Assembly (NCBI GenBank): GCA_034432595.1
Contig: DAOUBT010000052.1
Span: 131,210-195,209, forward strand
DNA: 64,000 nucleotides
Reading direction: 5' to 3'
Source: DAOTZR01 sp034432595
GTDB lineage: Bacteria; Chloroflexota; Anaerolineae; B4-G1; SLSP01
Positions 16,607 to 25,474 of this stretch are shown here, one piece after another. Positions within the stretch are counted from its first letter, which is position 1, and every line of letters begins with the position of its first letter. Below the pieces are notes generated by a model, which saw nothing but the letters and a program-made list of their open reading frames with translations, did no database searches and was not told the DNA's origin. The position numbers and the translations under genes were made by a program.

Positions 16607-16689
16607 TGGGCAGAGGCGGATTCGAACCACCGAAGGCGTGCGCCAGCTGATTTACAGTCAGCCCCCTTTGTCCACTCGGGTATCTGCCC
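16607..16689 (-). tRNA. tRNA-Tyr (GTA)
   Basis: 83 nt with a long variable arm, acceptor GGGCAGA/TCTGCCC, anticodon loop CTGTAAA giving GTA. Confidence 0.96.
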
Positions 16690-16695
16690 ATGTTA

Positions 16696-16768
16696 AGCCG
16701 ACGGCGGGAATCGAACCCGCAACCCTCCGCTTACAAGGCGGATGCTCCGCCGATTGAGCTACGTCGGC
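16696..16768 (-). tRNA. tRNA-Thr (TGT)
   Basis: 73 nt, acceptor GCCGACG/CGTCGGC, anticodon loop TTGTAAG giving TGT. First gene of the tRNA/ribosomal-protein transcription unit. Confidence 0.96.
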
Positions 16769-16777
16769 GCGCGCTGC

Positions 16778-16805
16778 ATTATAACACACGCCGACAGAGG
16801 GTCAA
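16778..16805 (-). promoter_or_regulatory. promoter of the tRNA-rpmG-secE-nusG-rplKAJL unit
   Basis: On the minus strand TTGACC (16805-16800), 16-bp spacer, consensus TATAAT (16783-16778), ending 9 nt before the tRNA-Thr gene. No other promoter of this quality was seen down to rplL. Confidence 0.88.
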
Positions 16806-17102
16806 GATGTAATCCCACCGTGCAGGCGGTAGTATACACAACTCACCAAATTTGTCAATCCGCCCCACGCCTTGCCGCGCGCCTTATGCTACCTCACCGA
16901 TGAAATTGAGGCCGCCCGCGCCCGTATTTCATTTGTCATCCCTGACATGATATCCCATTATTGGGGAGAACGCTGAACAGGTAAGGGGTAGGCGACGGCC
17001 ATCTCGTCGTCCACCACCCAACTATGAGAATGCCCTCGCCAACCCGGATGATAAAAGCCTGAACGGTCGCCGCACCCATCGTAGATACCCCAAGAGAACG
17101 CC
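16806..17102. other. gene-free stretch between divergent units
   Basis: Separates the minus-strand translation operon from hisS. A degenerate dispersed palindrome (GGTAGGCGACG/CGTCGTCCACC, 16985-17018) is the only structure I see. Confidence 0.5.
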
Positions 17103-17130
17103 TTGCCAACCCACACGGATGCCTTATAAT
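17103..17130 (+). promoter_or_regulatory. hisS promoter
   Basis: TTGCCA, 16-bp spacer, consensus TATAAT (17125-17130), giving a leader of about 30 nt with no room for a T-box. Confidence 0.85.
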
Positions 17131-17166
17131 CCATATAGTTTTGCGCCTTCGAGCATAGGAGGATGT

Positions 17167-18426
17167 ATGGCCAGATTCACGAAACCGACCGGCACACAAG
17201 ATATTCTGCCTGACGATCAGGCCATCTGGACGCATGTGCTCGCGCATGTGACGAAGCTGGCGCAGCAATATGGCTTCCAGCGCATTGACACCCCCGTGAT
17301 TGAACACACGGAGTTGTTCGCGCGCGGGGTTGGAGATGCGACCGACATCGTTGAGAAAGAAATGTACACCTTCAAGGATAAAGGCGGGGAGAGCCTGACG
17401 CTGCGCCCTGAATTCACCGCCGGGTTTGTGCGCGCCTATATCGAAAATGGGATGCAGGTCCTGCCACAACCGGTGAAGCTTTACTCCATCGGCCCGCTCT
17501 TCCGCTACGAACGTCCACAGGCCGGACGCTTCCGGCAGTTCCATCAGTTCAATGCGGAGATTTTCGGCACACCTGATCCTTTAGCCGACCTGGAAATTAT
17601 GCTCCTGGCATGGGACGTGTACGCAGGCCTGGGGTTCGACGCGCTCAGCTTCCAGCTCAACTCCACGGGTTGTCCGGTCTGCCGACCGCATTACGTGGAA
17701 GCGCTCAAGACGCACTACCACGCCCACGAAGCCCGCATCTGCGAGGACTGCCGGCGCCGCCTCGACAAAAACCCGCTGCGCGTGCTCGATTGCAAACAGG
17801 AGACCTGTCAGCCGGTCATCGCCGAAGCGCCTAAAATCTCGGACTACCTGTGCGATGATTGTCGCACACACTTCGCCACGCTGCGTCAGTATCTCGACAG
17901 CCTCAACCGGCCTTACACCATCAATCACCGCCTGGTGCGCGGTCTGGACTATTACACCAAGACTGTCTTTGAGGTCTGGGCAGAGGGCATCGGCGCGCAG
18001 GCGGCCGTGTGCGGTGGCGGACGCTACGATGGCTTGATGGCCCTGCTCGGCGGTCCGCCACAGCCTGGCGTGGGCTTTGCCGTGGGATTGGAGCGCACCG
18101 TGCTCCTGCTCAAGACGCGCGGCATCACCGTTCCAGAGCTGCCTGTGCCGCCCGTGTATCTCGCTTATTTGGGGGATGTGGCCCGTCTGCAAGCGGTGCA
18201 CCTGCTGGTTACCATCCGCAATGCTGGCATCGGCGCGCAAATGGCGATGGGCGGCAGCCTGAAATCTCAGCTGCGACAAGCGGATAAGCGCGGCGCGCGT
18301 TTGCTCCTCATCCTGGGTGAAGATGAGCTGGCCCGCGGCGAGGTGACGTTGCGCGATCTGCAACACGCCACACAGGAGACACTCCCGATAAACGAGGTGC
18401 TCTCCGCGCTGCGTGCTCGCCTGTAA
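17167..18426 (+). CDS. hisS: histidyl-tRNA synthetase
   Basis: Class II synthetase charging tRNA-His. 419 residues. Motif 1 region GTQDILPDDQAIW, motif 2 FRYERPQAGRFRQFHQFNAE, the histidine-specific RGLDYYTKTVFE, motif 3 PQPGVGFAVGLERTVL and a C-terminal anticodon-binding domain (MAMGGSLKSQLRQADKRGA). ATG 17167 has AGGAGG 5-10 nt upstream; an earlier in-frame start at 17119 would overlap the -10 box. First gene of a plus-strand run with nadK. Confidence 0.97.
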   Translation: MARFTKPTGTQDILPDDQAIWTHVLAHVTKLAQQYGFQRIDTPVIEHTELFARGVGDATDIVEKEMYTFKDKGGESLTLRPEFTAGFVRAYIENGMQVLPQPVKLYSIGPLFRYERPQAGRFRQFHQFNAEIFGTPDPLADLEIMLLAWDVYAGLGFDALSFQLNSTGCPVCRPHYVEALKTHYHAHEARICEDCRRRLDKNPLRVLDCKQETCQPVIAEAPKISDYLCDDCRTHFATLRQYLDSLNRPYTINHRLVRGLDYYTKTVFEVWAEGIGAQAAVCGGGRYDGLMALLGGPPQPGVGFAVGLERTVLLLKTRGITVPELPVPPVYLAYLGDVARLQAVHLLVTIRNAGIGAQMAMGGSLKSQLRQADKRGARLLLILGEDELARGEVTLRDLQHATQETLPINEVLSALRARL

Positions 18427-18436
18427 AGGAGATCTC

Positions 18437-19267
18437 ATGGAACGTGTCGGCCTGCTGTGCAATGCACGCCTTCCTCAGGCGCGCCCTTTAGCCGAAACTA
18501 TCGGCGACTGGCTGATGCAACGCGGCGTGTCGGTATGGATAGAGCATTCGCAGAAGGCACCGACGCATCCCGATTTGCCGCAAACTGATTTGCTCATCAC
18601 CCTGGGTGGGGATGGAACAGTCCTGCGTGCGGTGCAGGCCGCCGTACCCCATGATGTTCCGGTGTTGGGGGTGCATTTAGGGCGGGTCGGTTTCCTCACC
18701 GAAACCACGCCTGAGCGCTGGCAGGACACCCTGACAGAGGTCCTGGCCGGACATACCTGGATAGATGAGCGGACGCTGGTCCACGTCACGCTCTTCCGCG
18801 GCGGCTATCCGGTGTTTGAGGGGGATGCCTTGAACGACGCGGTGATTACCCGCGCTATTCCGACGGCACGGGTGATCCGCCTGCACGCGCGTATTGACGG
18901 CGTGGACTTTGGTGAGCACGTCGCGGATGCCCTGATTGTCGCTACGGCTACAGGTTCAACGGCTTATGCTGCCGCTGCCGGGGGGCCGGTGCTGACGCCC
19001 TGGCTGACTAACCTGCTCTGGGTGCCCGTCGCTCCCTACCTGACGCCGGACCGCGCCCTGGTGTTGGGACCGGAGGCCCGCATTGAGCTGGAAGTCCTCC
19101 CCGAAGTGCCCGAAGCCTTGACGCTTGATGGGCAAACCACCGTAACCTTGCAGACAGGCGACCGCATCGAGGTGCGGCGCAGTCCACGCCTGGCAAGGTT
19201 CTGCCGCGTGCAGCCTTGCGAAGCATTTTACCGCGTTTTGGCTTTGCGGACATTCCTTTCGAGGTGA
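18437..19267 (+). CDS. nadK: NAD kinase
   Basis: Makes NADP from NAD+ and ATP. 276 residues with the catalytic LLITLGGDGTVLRAV, LGVHLGRVGFLTE, NDAVITRA and TATGSTAYAAAAGGPVL motifs of the DAGK-like NAD kinase fold. The start at 18437 has AAAGGAGATCTC immediately upstream. It lies 10 nt after hisS and 3 nt before the next gene, so is in one operon. Confidence 0.95.
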   Translation: MERVGLLCNARLPQARPLAETIGDWLMQRGVSVWIEHSQKAPTHPDLPQTDLLITLGGDGTVLRAVQAAVPHDVPVLGVHLGRVGFLTETTPERWQDTLTEVLAGHTWIDERTLVHVTLFRGGYPVFEGDALNDAVITRAIPTARVIRLHARIDGVDFGEHVADALIVATATGSTAYAAAAGGPVLTPWLTNLLWVPVAPYLTPDRALVLGPEARIELEVLPEVPEALTLDGQTTVTLQTGDRIEVRRSPRLARFCRVQPCEAFYRVLALRTFLSR

Positions 19268-19270
19268 TAG

Positions 19271-19831
19271 ATGAGCGATGATTGGGATTCTGAAGACCTT
19301 GAGGAAGTAGTCTACTGTCCGCGTCACCCCAAAATTGAGGCGACGTTGCGCTGCTATCAGTGCGGGCAGCCCATCTGTATCAAGTGCGCACGGCGCACAC
19401 CGGTGGGCTATATCTGCCCGGATTGCCTGCATGGGCGCAAAGCAAACTTTGAGCAGGCTACGCGACGCGACCTGATTTCGGCAAGCCTGGTCGCGCTGGT
19501 GCTGGGTTTGTTGGCTAGCGCGCTTTTGAGTTTTTCGGGATGGTTTGTTTTGTTTCTTTCCCCCCTTGCCGGCCTGGGGATTGCCGAGGTGGCCTGGAGA
19601 GTCGCCCGGCGGCACTACAGTTTGCGCCTGAAATGGGCAGTAGCCGGTGCGCTGGTCCTCAGCGCCCTGCCATTCCTGGTCTTCTTTGTAGGGTTGACCC
19701 TGTTAGGAACGGGTTCCTCTTTTCTGATGGGTAGGCTTGACGCTGGCGCCGTCCTCGACCTCGCTTCGCTCATCTGGCCCATCGCGCACCTGTTCCTGAT
19801 GGCAAGTTCGGCCTGGGCACGCCTGAAGTAG
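19271..19831 (+). CDS. B-box-like zinc-finger membrane protein
   Basis: 186 residues. An acidic head is followed by a cysteine/histidine cluster at about 16-58 (YCPRHP, CYQCGQPICIKCARR, GYICPDCLHG), the arrangement of a bacterial B-box-type zinc finger. Then come four hydrophobic segments with short loops. Such fusions are frequent in Chloroflexota; function unknown. GAGGTGATAG at the end of nadK serves as SD. It sits between nadK and a glycosyltransferase. Confidence 0.8.
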   Translation: MSDDWDSEDLEEVVYCPRHPKIEATLRCYQCGQPICIKCARRTPVGYICPDCLHGRKANFEQATRRDLISASLVALVLGLLASALLSFSGWFVLFLSPLAGLGIAEVAWRVARRHYSLRLKWAVAGALVLSALPFLVFFVGLTLLGTGSSFLMGRLDAGAVLDLASLIWPIAHLFLMASSAWARLK

Positions 19832-19841
19832 GAGGCGCTCC

Positions 19842-21032
19842 GTGCGGCTCTTGATGCTCACCCCACAGCTCCCGTACCCGCCCCGTTCCGGGACGAGCCT
19901 GCGCAACTGGGGGCTGCTGCGCGGATTGGCACGCGCGCATCAGGTCAGCCTGCTGAGTTTCAGCGATACGGCGGCAGACGCTGTTGCGCCCGCCCTTGCG
20001 GCACAGGTGGAGCAGATCGCTGTTTTTCCACGCCCCCCTCATCCCCTGGGCCTGCGCCTGCGTCACTTACTGGCTTCGGGCCGTCCTGACCTGGCCTGGC
20101 GCATGTGGGATGGGCATTTCGCGCGAGCGCTGCGCGCGTGGCTGGCACAGGGCGGTTGGGATTGGGTGTTCATCGAGGGGCTGGAAATGGCCCCGTATGC
20201 GGACCTGGTCGCCTCCCACGGAACACGCTTTCTCTACGACGCGCATAATTGCGAGACACGTTTGCAGACGCGCGCGTTCCTGCAAGATTTACGTCATCCT
20301 GAGCGCTGGCCGGCAGCCTTTTATTCGGCGCTGCAAATTCCCCGCTTGCGGCGGTACGAGGCGGCTCTCTGTCGGCGGGCGGCGCGTGTCCTGGCGGTTT
20401 CGCCGGAGGATGCGGTAGTTTTACGGCAGCTCGCCCCTGGAGCAGACCCCCTCATCATCCCCAACGGCATAGACCTGAGCGCGTACACCCCGCAGGGAGA
20501 ACAGGCGGCGTTACGCGCGCCGGCTTTTGTGTTTACCGGCACTCTGGATTTTCGCCCCAACGTGGACGGGTTGCTTTGGTTCGGCGCGGAGGTGTGGCCA
20601 CGCATCCGCGCGGCGCTGCCGGAGGCGCAGGCGTATATCGTGGGACAGCGTCCGCACGCGCGCCTGAGCCGTTTGTGGCAGCGACCGGGGCTGGTGTGCG
20701 TGGGGCCGGTGCCGGATACGCGCCCTTATTTGCGCGCGGCGACGGCGGTCATCGTGCCGTTGCGCATGGGCGGCGGCACGCGGCTCAAGATTTTGGAGGC
20801 GGCGGCGCTGGAAAAGCCGATGGTGTCCACGCCCCTCGGCGCTGAGGGCTTTGTGGGGGTTGAGGAAGCGGTCCTGCTGGCGCGGGAGGCTCCTGCGTTT
20901 GCGCAGGCTTGCGTGCGCCTGGCGCAGGATGCGGAAGCGCGCGCGGCCTGGGGAAAGCGGGCGCGCCGTCTGGCCGAGGCTTATGCCTGGGAGCGCATCC
21001 TGCCGCCCTTGCTGGCAGCCCTGGAGGGCTAA
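19842..21032 (+). CDS. GT-B glycosyltransferase (GT4 family)
   Basis: 396 residues. N-terminal Rossmann start MRLLMLTPQLPYPPRSG with the glycine-containing loop, middle LIIPNGIDLSAYTP linking the two halves, C-terminal nucleotide-sugar site GTLDFRPNVDGLLW and the acidic pattern PLRMGGGTRLKILEAAALEKP followed by STPLGAEG. This is a retaining GT4-type enzyme, probably for surface glycans; donor and acceptor cannot be read. The start is GTG at 19842 with GGAGG upstream. Confidence 0.87.
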   Translation: MRLLMLTPQLPYPPRSGTSLRNWGLLRGLARAHQVSLLSFSDTAADAVAPALAAQVEQIAVFPRPPHPLGLRLRHLLASGRPDLAWRMWDGHFARALRAWLAQGGWDWVFIEGLEMAPYADLVASHGTRFLYDAHNCETRLQTRAFLQDLRHPERWPAAFYSALQIPRLRRYEAALCRRAARVLAVSPEDAVVLRQLAPGADPLIIPNGIDLSAYTPQGEQAALRAPAFVFTGTLDFRPNVDGLLWFGAEVWPRIRAALPEAQAYIVGQRPHARLSRLWQRPGLVCVGPVPDTRPYLRAATAVIVPLRMGGGTRLKILEAAALEKPMVSTPLGAEGFVGVEEAVLLAREAPAFAQACVRLAQDAEARAAWGKRARRLAEAYAWERILPPLLAALEG

Positions 21033-21084
21033 CGGCAGGTTCAAGAATCCCTTTTCACATCCCAGAATCAAGGAGGTGTCAGGT

Positions 21085-22269
21085 ATGACAGAAGCCAAGT
21101 TACAGTGGATTGAGGATGAGGTACAGGCTCTTAAGGAGCAGGGATTGTTCATCACGCTGCGCACGATTGACTCGCCCGCCGGCGCGTGGATGGTGGTGGA
21201 CGGGAAGCGCGTGCTCAATCTGTGCACGAACAATTATCTGGGCCTGGCTAACCATCCGCGCCTGATTGAGGCGGCGAAAGCAGCTCTGGATCGCTTTGGC
21301 GCGGGGCCGACGGCGGTGCGCTCGATTGCCGGCACGCTCACGTTGCACCGCGAGCTGGAGCAGAAGATGGCGGCCTTCAAGGGGGTCGAGGATGCCTTGT
21401 TCGTGCAGGCGGGCTTTGTCGCCAATCAGGCGGCGATTCCGCCCCTGGTTGGCGAGGGGGATGTCATTTTCTCGGACCGGCTCAATCACGCCAGCATCAT
21501 TGACGGGGCACGCCTGAGCCGCGCTAAGATCATCGTCTACGAACACAACGATGCGGCTGATCTGGAGGCGAAGATCAAGGAGCATCTGCCGCAGTATCGC
21601 CGCGGCCTGGTGGTGACGGATGGCGTCTTTTCCATGGATGGCGATATCGCACCGCTGGACAAAATTTACGAGGTGGCTGAGCGTTACGGGGTGATGACCA
21701 TGGTGGACGATGCGCACGGCGAGGGTGTGTTGGGCCGTGGCGGGCGTGGCATTGTGGATCACTTTGGCCTGCATGGTAAGTTCGATGTGGAAATCGGCAC
21801 CTTCTCCAAAGCTTTTGGCGTGGTCGGCGGCGTGATCGCTGGCAAGAAGGTGATTGTGGATTATCTGCGCCAGAAGGCGCGTCCCTTCCTGTTCTCCAGC
21901 GCCGTCACGCCCGCGGATACGGCGGCGTGCCTGGCCGCTGTGGATGTGCTCTCCGAATCCACCGAGTTGGTGGACCGCCTGTGGGAGAATACGCGCTACT
22001 TCAAGGCGGAGATGAAGGCGCTTGGTTTCGATACCGGCCAGAGCGTGACGCCCATCACGCCGGTGATGTTGGGGGATGTGAAGCTGGCTAAAGAATTCAG
22101 CCGCCGCCTGTTCGAGGAGGGGGTCTTCGCCATGGCCCTGGGATTCCCCACCGTGCCCAAGGGACTGGCGCGCATCCGCGTGATGGTGTCCGCGGCGCTT
22201 TCGCGCGAGGACCTGGATTTCGGCCTGGAGAAGTTTGCCCGGGTTGGACGCGAGCTGGGGGTGATTTAG
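21085..22269 (+). CDS. kbl: glycine C-acetyltransferase (2-amino-3-ketobutyrate CoA ligase)
   Basis: PLP enzyme of the alpha-oxoamine synthase family that splits 2-amino-3-ketobutyrate with CoA into glycine and acetyl-CoA. 394 residues with NNYLGLANHPRL, GPTAVRSIAGTLTLHRELE, DDAHGEGVLGRGGRG and the PLP lysine in TFSKAFGVVGG. Kbl is favoured over BioF because of overall length and the start MTEAKLQWIEDEVQ, with the Tdh gene also in the window. AAGGAGG lies 9-15 nt before the ATG. It completes the threonine-to-glycine pathway with Tdh. Confidence 0.92.
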   Translation: MTEAKLQWIEDEVQALKEQGLFITLRTIDSPAGAWMVVDGKRVLNLCTNNYLGLANHPRLIEAAKAALDRFGAGPTAVRSIAGTLTLHRELEQKMAAFKGVEDALFVQAGFVANQAAIPPLVGEGDVIFSDRLNHASIIDGARLSRAKIIVYEHNDAADLEAKIKEHLPQYRRGLVVTDGVFSMDGDIAPLDKIYEVAERYGVMTMVDDAHGEGVLGRGGRGIVDHFGLHGKFDVEIGTFSKAFGVVGGVIAGKKVIVDYLRQKARPFLFSSAVTPADTAACLAAVDVLSESTELVDRLWENTRYFKAEMKALGFDTGQSVTPITPVMLGDVKLAKEFSRRLFEEGVFAMALGFPTVPKGLARIRVMVSAALSREDLDFGLEKFARVGRELGVI

Positions 22270-22365
22270 CTGGAAGCTGGATGCTGAAAGCCGAAGCGGA
22301 GGCGGAGGCGGGCAGCGAAGAGAAAAGGTTCGCTCAGCTCCCCGGCATCCGATAAGCAGGCATGG

Positions 22366-22392
22366 ATGGGGCGCCTGAGTCAGGCGCCCCAT
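22366..22392. terminator. palindromic hairpin between convergent genes
   Basis: Perfect 13-bp arms ATGGGGCGCCTGA/TCAGGCGCCCCAT around one base. It lies between kbl (plus) and the response regulator (minus), but T-tracts are missing on both sides. Confidence 0.6.
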
Positions 22393-22406
22393 CGTATGGA
22401 TGGCCC

Positions 22407-22787
22407 TTATTGCGTGTAGCGCTTCACCCGCTCCAAAAGCTTTTCCGGCTCAATCGGCTTGGAGATGAATTCCACAATGTTCAGGTATTGATCGGTAGGG
22501 AAGGTCTCGGCGTACTGCGTGCTGGCAATCGAAGACACCATCAGGATGGGCACTTCGCGCAGAGCCGGGTCTTCGGCGATCTGTTGCGTCACGTAATAGC
22601 CTTCCAATGGACTGGCCATCATCACGTCCATCAAAACCAGATCGGGTTTGCGCGTGCGCATCATGGCCAGCCCTTCCTTTCCATTGCTCGCGGTCCCGAC
22701 GTGATAACCGGCGCTTTCCAGCACCAGCCGATTGGCCAACGTGAGATCGGGGTCGTCATCTACCAGTAAAATATATTTCGGTTCCAT
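22407..22787 (-). CDS. single-domain response regulator
   Basis: 126 residues, receiver domain only. Acidic pair VDDDPDL, phosphoacceptor aspartate in LVLMDVMMASP, and the conserved lysine in EFISKPIEP. The start at 22787 (MEPKYILLV) has CAGGAGGATGTT in front. It follows the sensor kinase gene by 31 nt and presumably receives its phosphate. Without an output domain it must act through protein contact. Confidence 0.92.
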   Translation of the reverse strand: MEPKYILLVDDDPDLTLANRLVLESAGYHVGTASNGKEGLAMMRTRKPDLVLMDVMMASPLEGYYVTQQIAEDPALREVPILMVSSIASTQYAETFPTDQYLNIVEFISKPIEPEKLLERVKRYTQ

Positions 22788-22818
22788 AACATCCTCCTGT
22801 GCAAGGTGTAAAAGCGTG

Positions 22819-24717
22819 TCAAGCTTCCGCCGTGGAAAGCGGCAGGCGCACCGTGAAGGTCGTGCCTTCTCCCACGCGGCTCTGAACCTCAATCGTGCCG
22901 CCGTAGCGCGTGATGATGTCGCGGGTGATGACCAGGCCCAGTCCCGTCCCCTCCTTCACCTCGGCCTTAGCGTTCGGCGCGCGGTAAAATTCCTCAAAAA
23001 GATGCGGCAGGGCTTCTTCGGGAATGCCAATGCCGGTATCCTGGACACTGACGCTGAGCTTTTGGGCCTGACGTTCGAGGCGCACCGTCACCTTTCCGCC
23101 GTTGGGGGTGTATTTGACGGCATTGGAAATCAGGTTGTTGAAGGCGCGGTCCAGTTCATCCAGATTGGCGCGCACGGGCGGCAGAGGCATTTCCGGCAAG
23201 CTCAGGGTGAGCTGCAGGCTCTTCTCCTCTGCCGGGACGCGGTAACGCTCCACAAGGCGCTGCAACAAAGCCGCCACATCCACATCGCTTAAGGTTTGGG
23301 GACTGTGTAACCCGCTCTTGCTGGAAGCCATGTCCAACAGGTCGTCAATCAGGGTTTGCAGGAAGTCAGCACGACGCAGCGCGCGGGCAAGCATGTCCTG
23401 CTGCAACTCAGTCAGCGGACCGGCATATCCACCGACGATGGTGCGCAACAGACTGCGGACCACGCCGACCGGCGAGCGCAATTCATGCGTCACCATCAGG
23501 ACGAACTTGCGCTTCATCTCGTCCAGATTCTGCAAAGTCTGATAGGCAAGCGCGTTTTCGATGGCGATGCTGCCGTGATTGGCGATGGCACGCAGGAAAT
23601 CCACATCATCCTGGGTAAAGCGCTGCTGACGGGTGCAGTACACGCGGATGATGCCCAACGGCCCGCGCCTTCCGATGAGCGGCGCCGTGAGGGTGGAGCG
23701 GATGCCTTCCTCCGCAGCTTCGAGGGGATATTGGAGCCGGTCGTCGGTCAGGACATCGTGCACGGCGAGCACTTCGCCCGCCAGAACGCGCCGCGCTAAG
23801 GGGTTTTCATCCAGGATGAGATCGCCTTTTTGCAGATAGCTCTCGCTCAGGCCGGAAGCGCTGGCGATGCGCAGGCGCGTGCCGCTCTCATCCAGCAGGC
23901 GGATCGAGCAGCCGCGCACGCCCATCGCTTCGCGCGTGCTATCCGTGAGGCGATCTAACACGTCTTGCAAATCCAGCGTTGCACTGACGATTTGGGCGCT
24001 TTCGTAGAGCGCCTGTCGCCGCGCCGAGGTGTGCCGCAGACGGCGCGTGAGCGCGAGCACCTGCTCCTGCTGTTGACGCAGATAAGCCATGGTGCGCGTC
24101 GCCAGATAAGCCAGCACAAAAAGCGTGGTGGTGAAAAAGAACAGCATCCCACCCAAATAGGGGACATGGCGATAGAGCGGAACGGGCAGCAGCCCCTCAA
24201 CAGCCATGTGCGGAAGCGCGCCGTTGTACTCCAGCAGGGTGAGGCCGCTCACCAGGCCCGCGGCAAGGGCAGCAAAGACGAACACATCCAGCGCCGGCAG
24301 GAGAATCGAAGCCAGGCTCACATGGAAGAAAAAGTAAAGCAGCGCGGGACTTTCGATGCCGCCGGAAAAATGCACCAGCCAGAGCATGGCCAGCCAATCC
24401 AGGGTGATTTGCAAGCGCGCCAGGACGCAGGGGCGACAGGAACCCGGATGGGCTTCCAACATGCGCGCCATGCGCTTTTGCAGCACGGTGAGCAGCACAT
24501 TGTAAAGCAAAATAGCCGCGCCGCCTGCGTAGAGGGGGCCTTCTGCCAGGACGAAGCCAAACAGATAACGCGCTACAGCGGTAGCCAACATCACACCGAC
24601 GCCGGCAATCCAACGCAGGCGGATCAGCCATGCCTGACTGTGCATGACCTCCTGTTCCAGCAAGGTGATGCTGGGTTCAGCTTCGGTATCAAAGCAGTTT
24701 TCGATGAGCGGTTCCAT
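22819..24717 (-). CDS. membrane sensor histidine kinase with GAF domain
   Basis: 632 residues. Six or so transmembrane segments at about 30-215 form an integral sensor, followed by a coiled segment, a GAF domain at about 255-395, HisKA with the phosphorylated histidine in VTHELRSPVGVVRS and a full ATPase domain (NLISNAVKYTPNGG, DTGIGIPEEALPHLF, GTGLGLVITRDI). A pair of cysteines (GSCRPCV) lies in a cytoplasmic loop. There is no SD; the promoter at 24725-24752 predicts that the mRNA starts at or next to this ATG. Confidence 0.92.
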   Translation of the reverse strand: MEPLIENCFDTEAEPSITLLEQEVMHSQAWLIRLRWIAGVGVMLATAVARYLFGFVLAEGPLYAGGAAILLYNVLLTVLQKRMARMLEAHPGSCRPCVLARLQITLDWLAMLWLVHFSGGIESPALLYFFFHVSLASILLPALDVFVFAALAAGLVSGLTLLEYNGALPHMAVEGLLPVPLYRHVPYLGGMLFFFTTTLFVLAYLATRTMAYLRQQQEQVLALTRRLRHTSARRQALYESAQIVSATLDLQDVLDRLTDSTREAMGVRGCSIRLLDESGTRLRIASASGLSESYLQKGDLILDENPLARRVLAGEVLAVHDVLTDDRLQYPLEAAEEGIRSTLTAPLIGRRGPLGIIRVYCTRQQRFTQDDVDFLRAIANHGSIAIENALAYQTLQNLDEMKRKFVLMVTHELRSPVGVVRSLLRTIVGGYAGPLTELQQDMLARALRRADFLQTLIDDLLDMASSKSGLHSPQTLSDVDVAALLQRLVERYRVPAEEKSLQLTLSLPEMPLPPVRANLDELDRAFNNLISNAVKYTPNGGKVTVRLERQAQKLSVSVQDTGIGIPEEALPHLFEEFYRAPNAKAEVKEGTGLGLVITRDIITRYGGTIEVQSRVGEGTTFTVRLPLSTAEA

Positions 24718-24724
24718 ATTTAAA

Positions 24725-24752
24725 GTTTTAGCACAATCTGAAGGGAATGCAA
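24725..24752 (-). promoter_or_regulatory. promoter predicting a leaderless kinase mRNA
   Basis: On the minus strand TTGCAT (24752-24747), 16-bp spacer, TAAAAC (24730-24725), then 7 nt to the ATG at 24717. Geometry is the same as at 8176-8211. Confidence 0.55.
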
Positions 24753-24876
24753 TTCACGCAAGACCCTGGAAATCTGGCATAAGCGGGAGAGGCCTTCGCC
24801 ATCATCTCCTTTGGAAAAGCGCCATCGGGCGTGGGCGATCAGGAGTAACGGCCCATAGAGTCACGACGCCCGGCAA

Positions 24877-24904
24877 TTGACTTCCACTTTCCTTGGAGTA
24901 CAAT
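24877..24904 (+). promoter_or_regulatory. promoter predicting a leaderless transcript
   Basis: TTGACT, 16-bp spacer, TACAAT (24899-24904). Two in-frame ATGs follow at 24910 and 24913, 5 and 8 nt after the -10. Confidence 0.65.
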
Positions 24905-24909
24905 CCAAA

Positions 24910-25326
24910 ATGATGAGATGGAGAAAGTATCTGGCCTGGGAAATGGCGCTGCTCGGCGCAGCGAACGCGCTGCGCGGCCATCTGGCATGGCAGGTGGCGC
25001 CCGTGCTGGCGGGTCAGGTCAGTGTATCGCTTCCACTCATCGGCTTCTATTACGTGATGTGGGGCCTTATCTGGGCGGGATTGGGGCTGGCGGTGGTGCG
25101 AGCGCGTGCGCTACAGCTCGTCCTTCCGCTGGCGCTGGGCTATCAACTCATGGGATGGGGAATCCGTTGGCTCTATGACCGCTCCGATTATGCCCACGCC
25201 CTGTGGGGACGGGACGCCGTGTTGAGCCTACTCTTCCTGGCGCTGACCGCGTGGTTCGTCCACGCAGCGCGCACCCACCCTGGGGATAACGATAACCTGT
25301 CGGCCCCCGCTCACTCAGAACGGTGA
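24910..25326 (+). CDS. small integral membrane protein, unknown
   Basis: 138 residues with four hydrophobic segments (WEMALLGAANAL, LPLIGFYYVMWGLIWAGLGLAV, LVLPLALGYQLMGWGIRWL, AVLSLLFLALTAWFV) and a hydrophilic tail. Not assigned to a family. Start set at 24910; 24913 is possible. The promoter lies just upstream, so translation is likely leaderless. An earlier TTG at 24877 coincides with the -35 box and is rejected. Confidence 0.65.
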   Translation: MMRWRKYLAWEMALLGAANALRGHLAWQVAPVLAGQVSVSLPLIGFYYVMWGLIWAGLGLAVVRARALQLVLPLALGYQLMGWGIRWLYDRSDYAHALWGRDAVLSLLFLALTAWFVHAARTHPGDNDNLSAPAHSER

Positions 25327-25474
25327 GAGGGACGCCGTTCCACATGGGTTTCCTTAGACCGGGCCACCCATGATCCGCGGCGGTCCGGAAGGCCTGACTC
25401 CCTGCACAGGCATCAGGCCAGGTCAAACCGCTATCAGACACGTATCTTTCAAACCTGACGAAGGAGGCTTGATG

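Noticed and set aside
17131..17166. T-box in front of hisS
   Set aside because: The leader from the TATAAT at 17125 is about 30 nt, far too short.
17581..18462. Long antisense frames over hisS, kbl, mutA, thrS and the giant kinase
   Set aside because: GC-rich third positions keep the opposite strand open; products have no recognisable domains and no SD.
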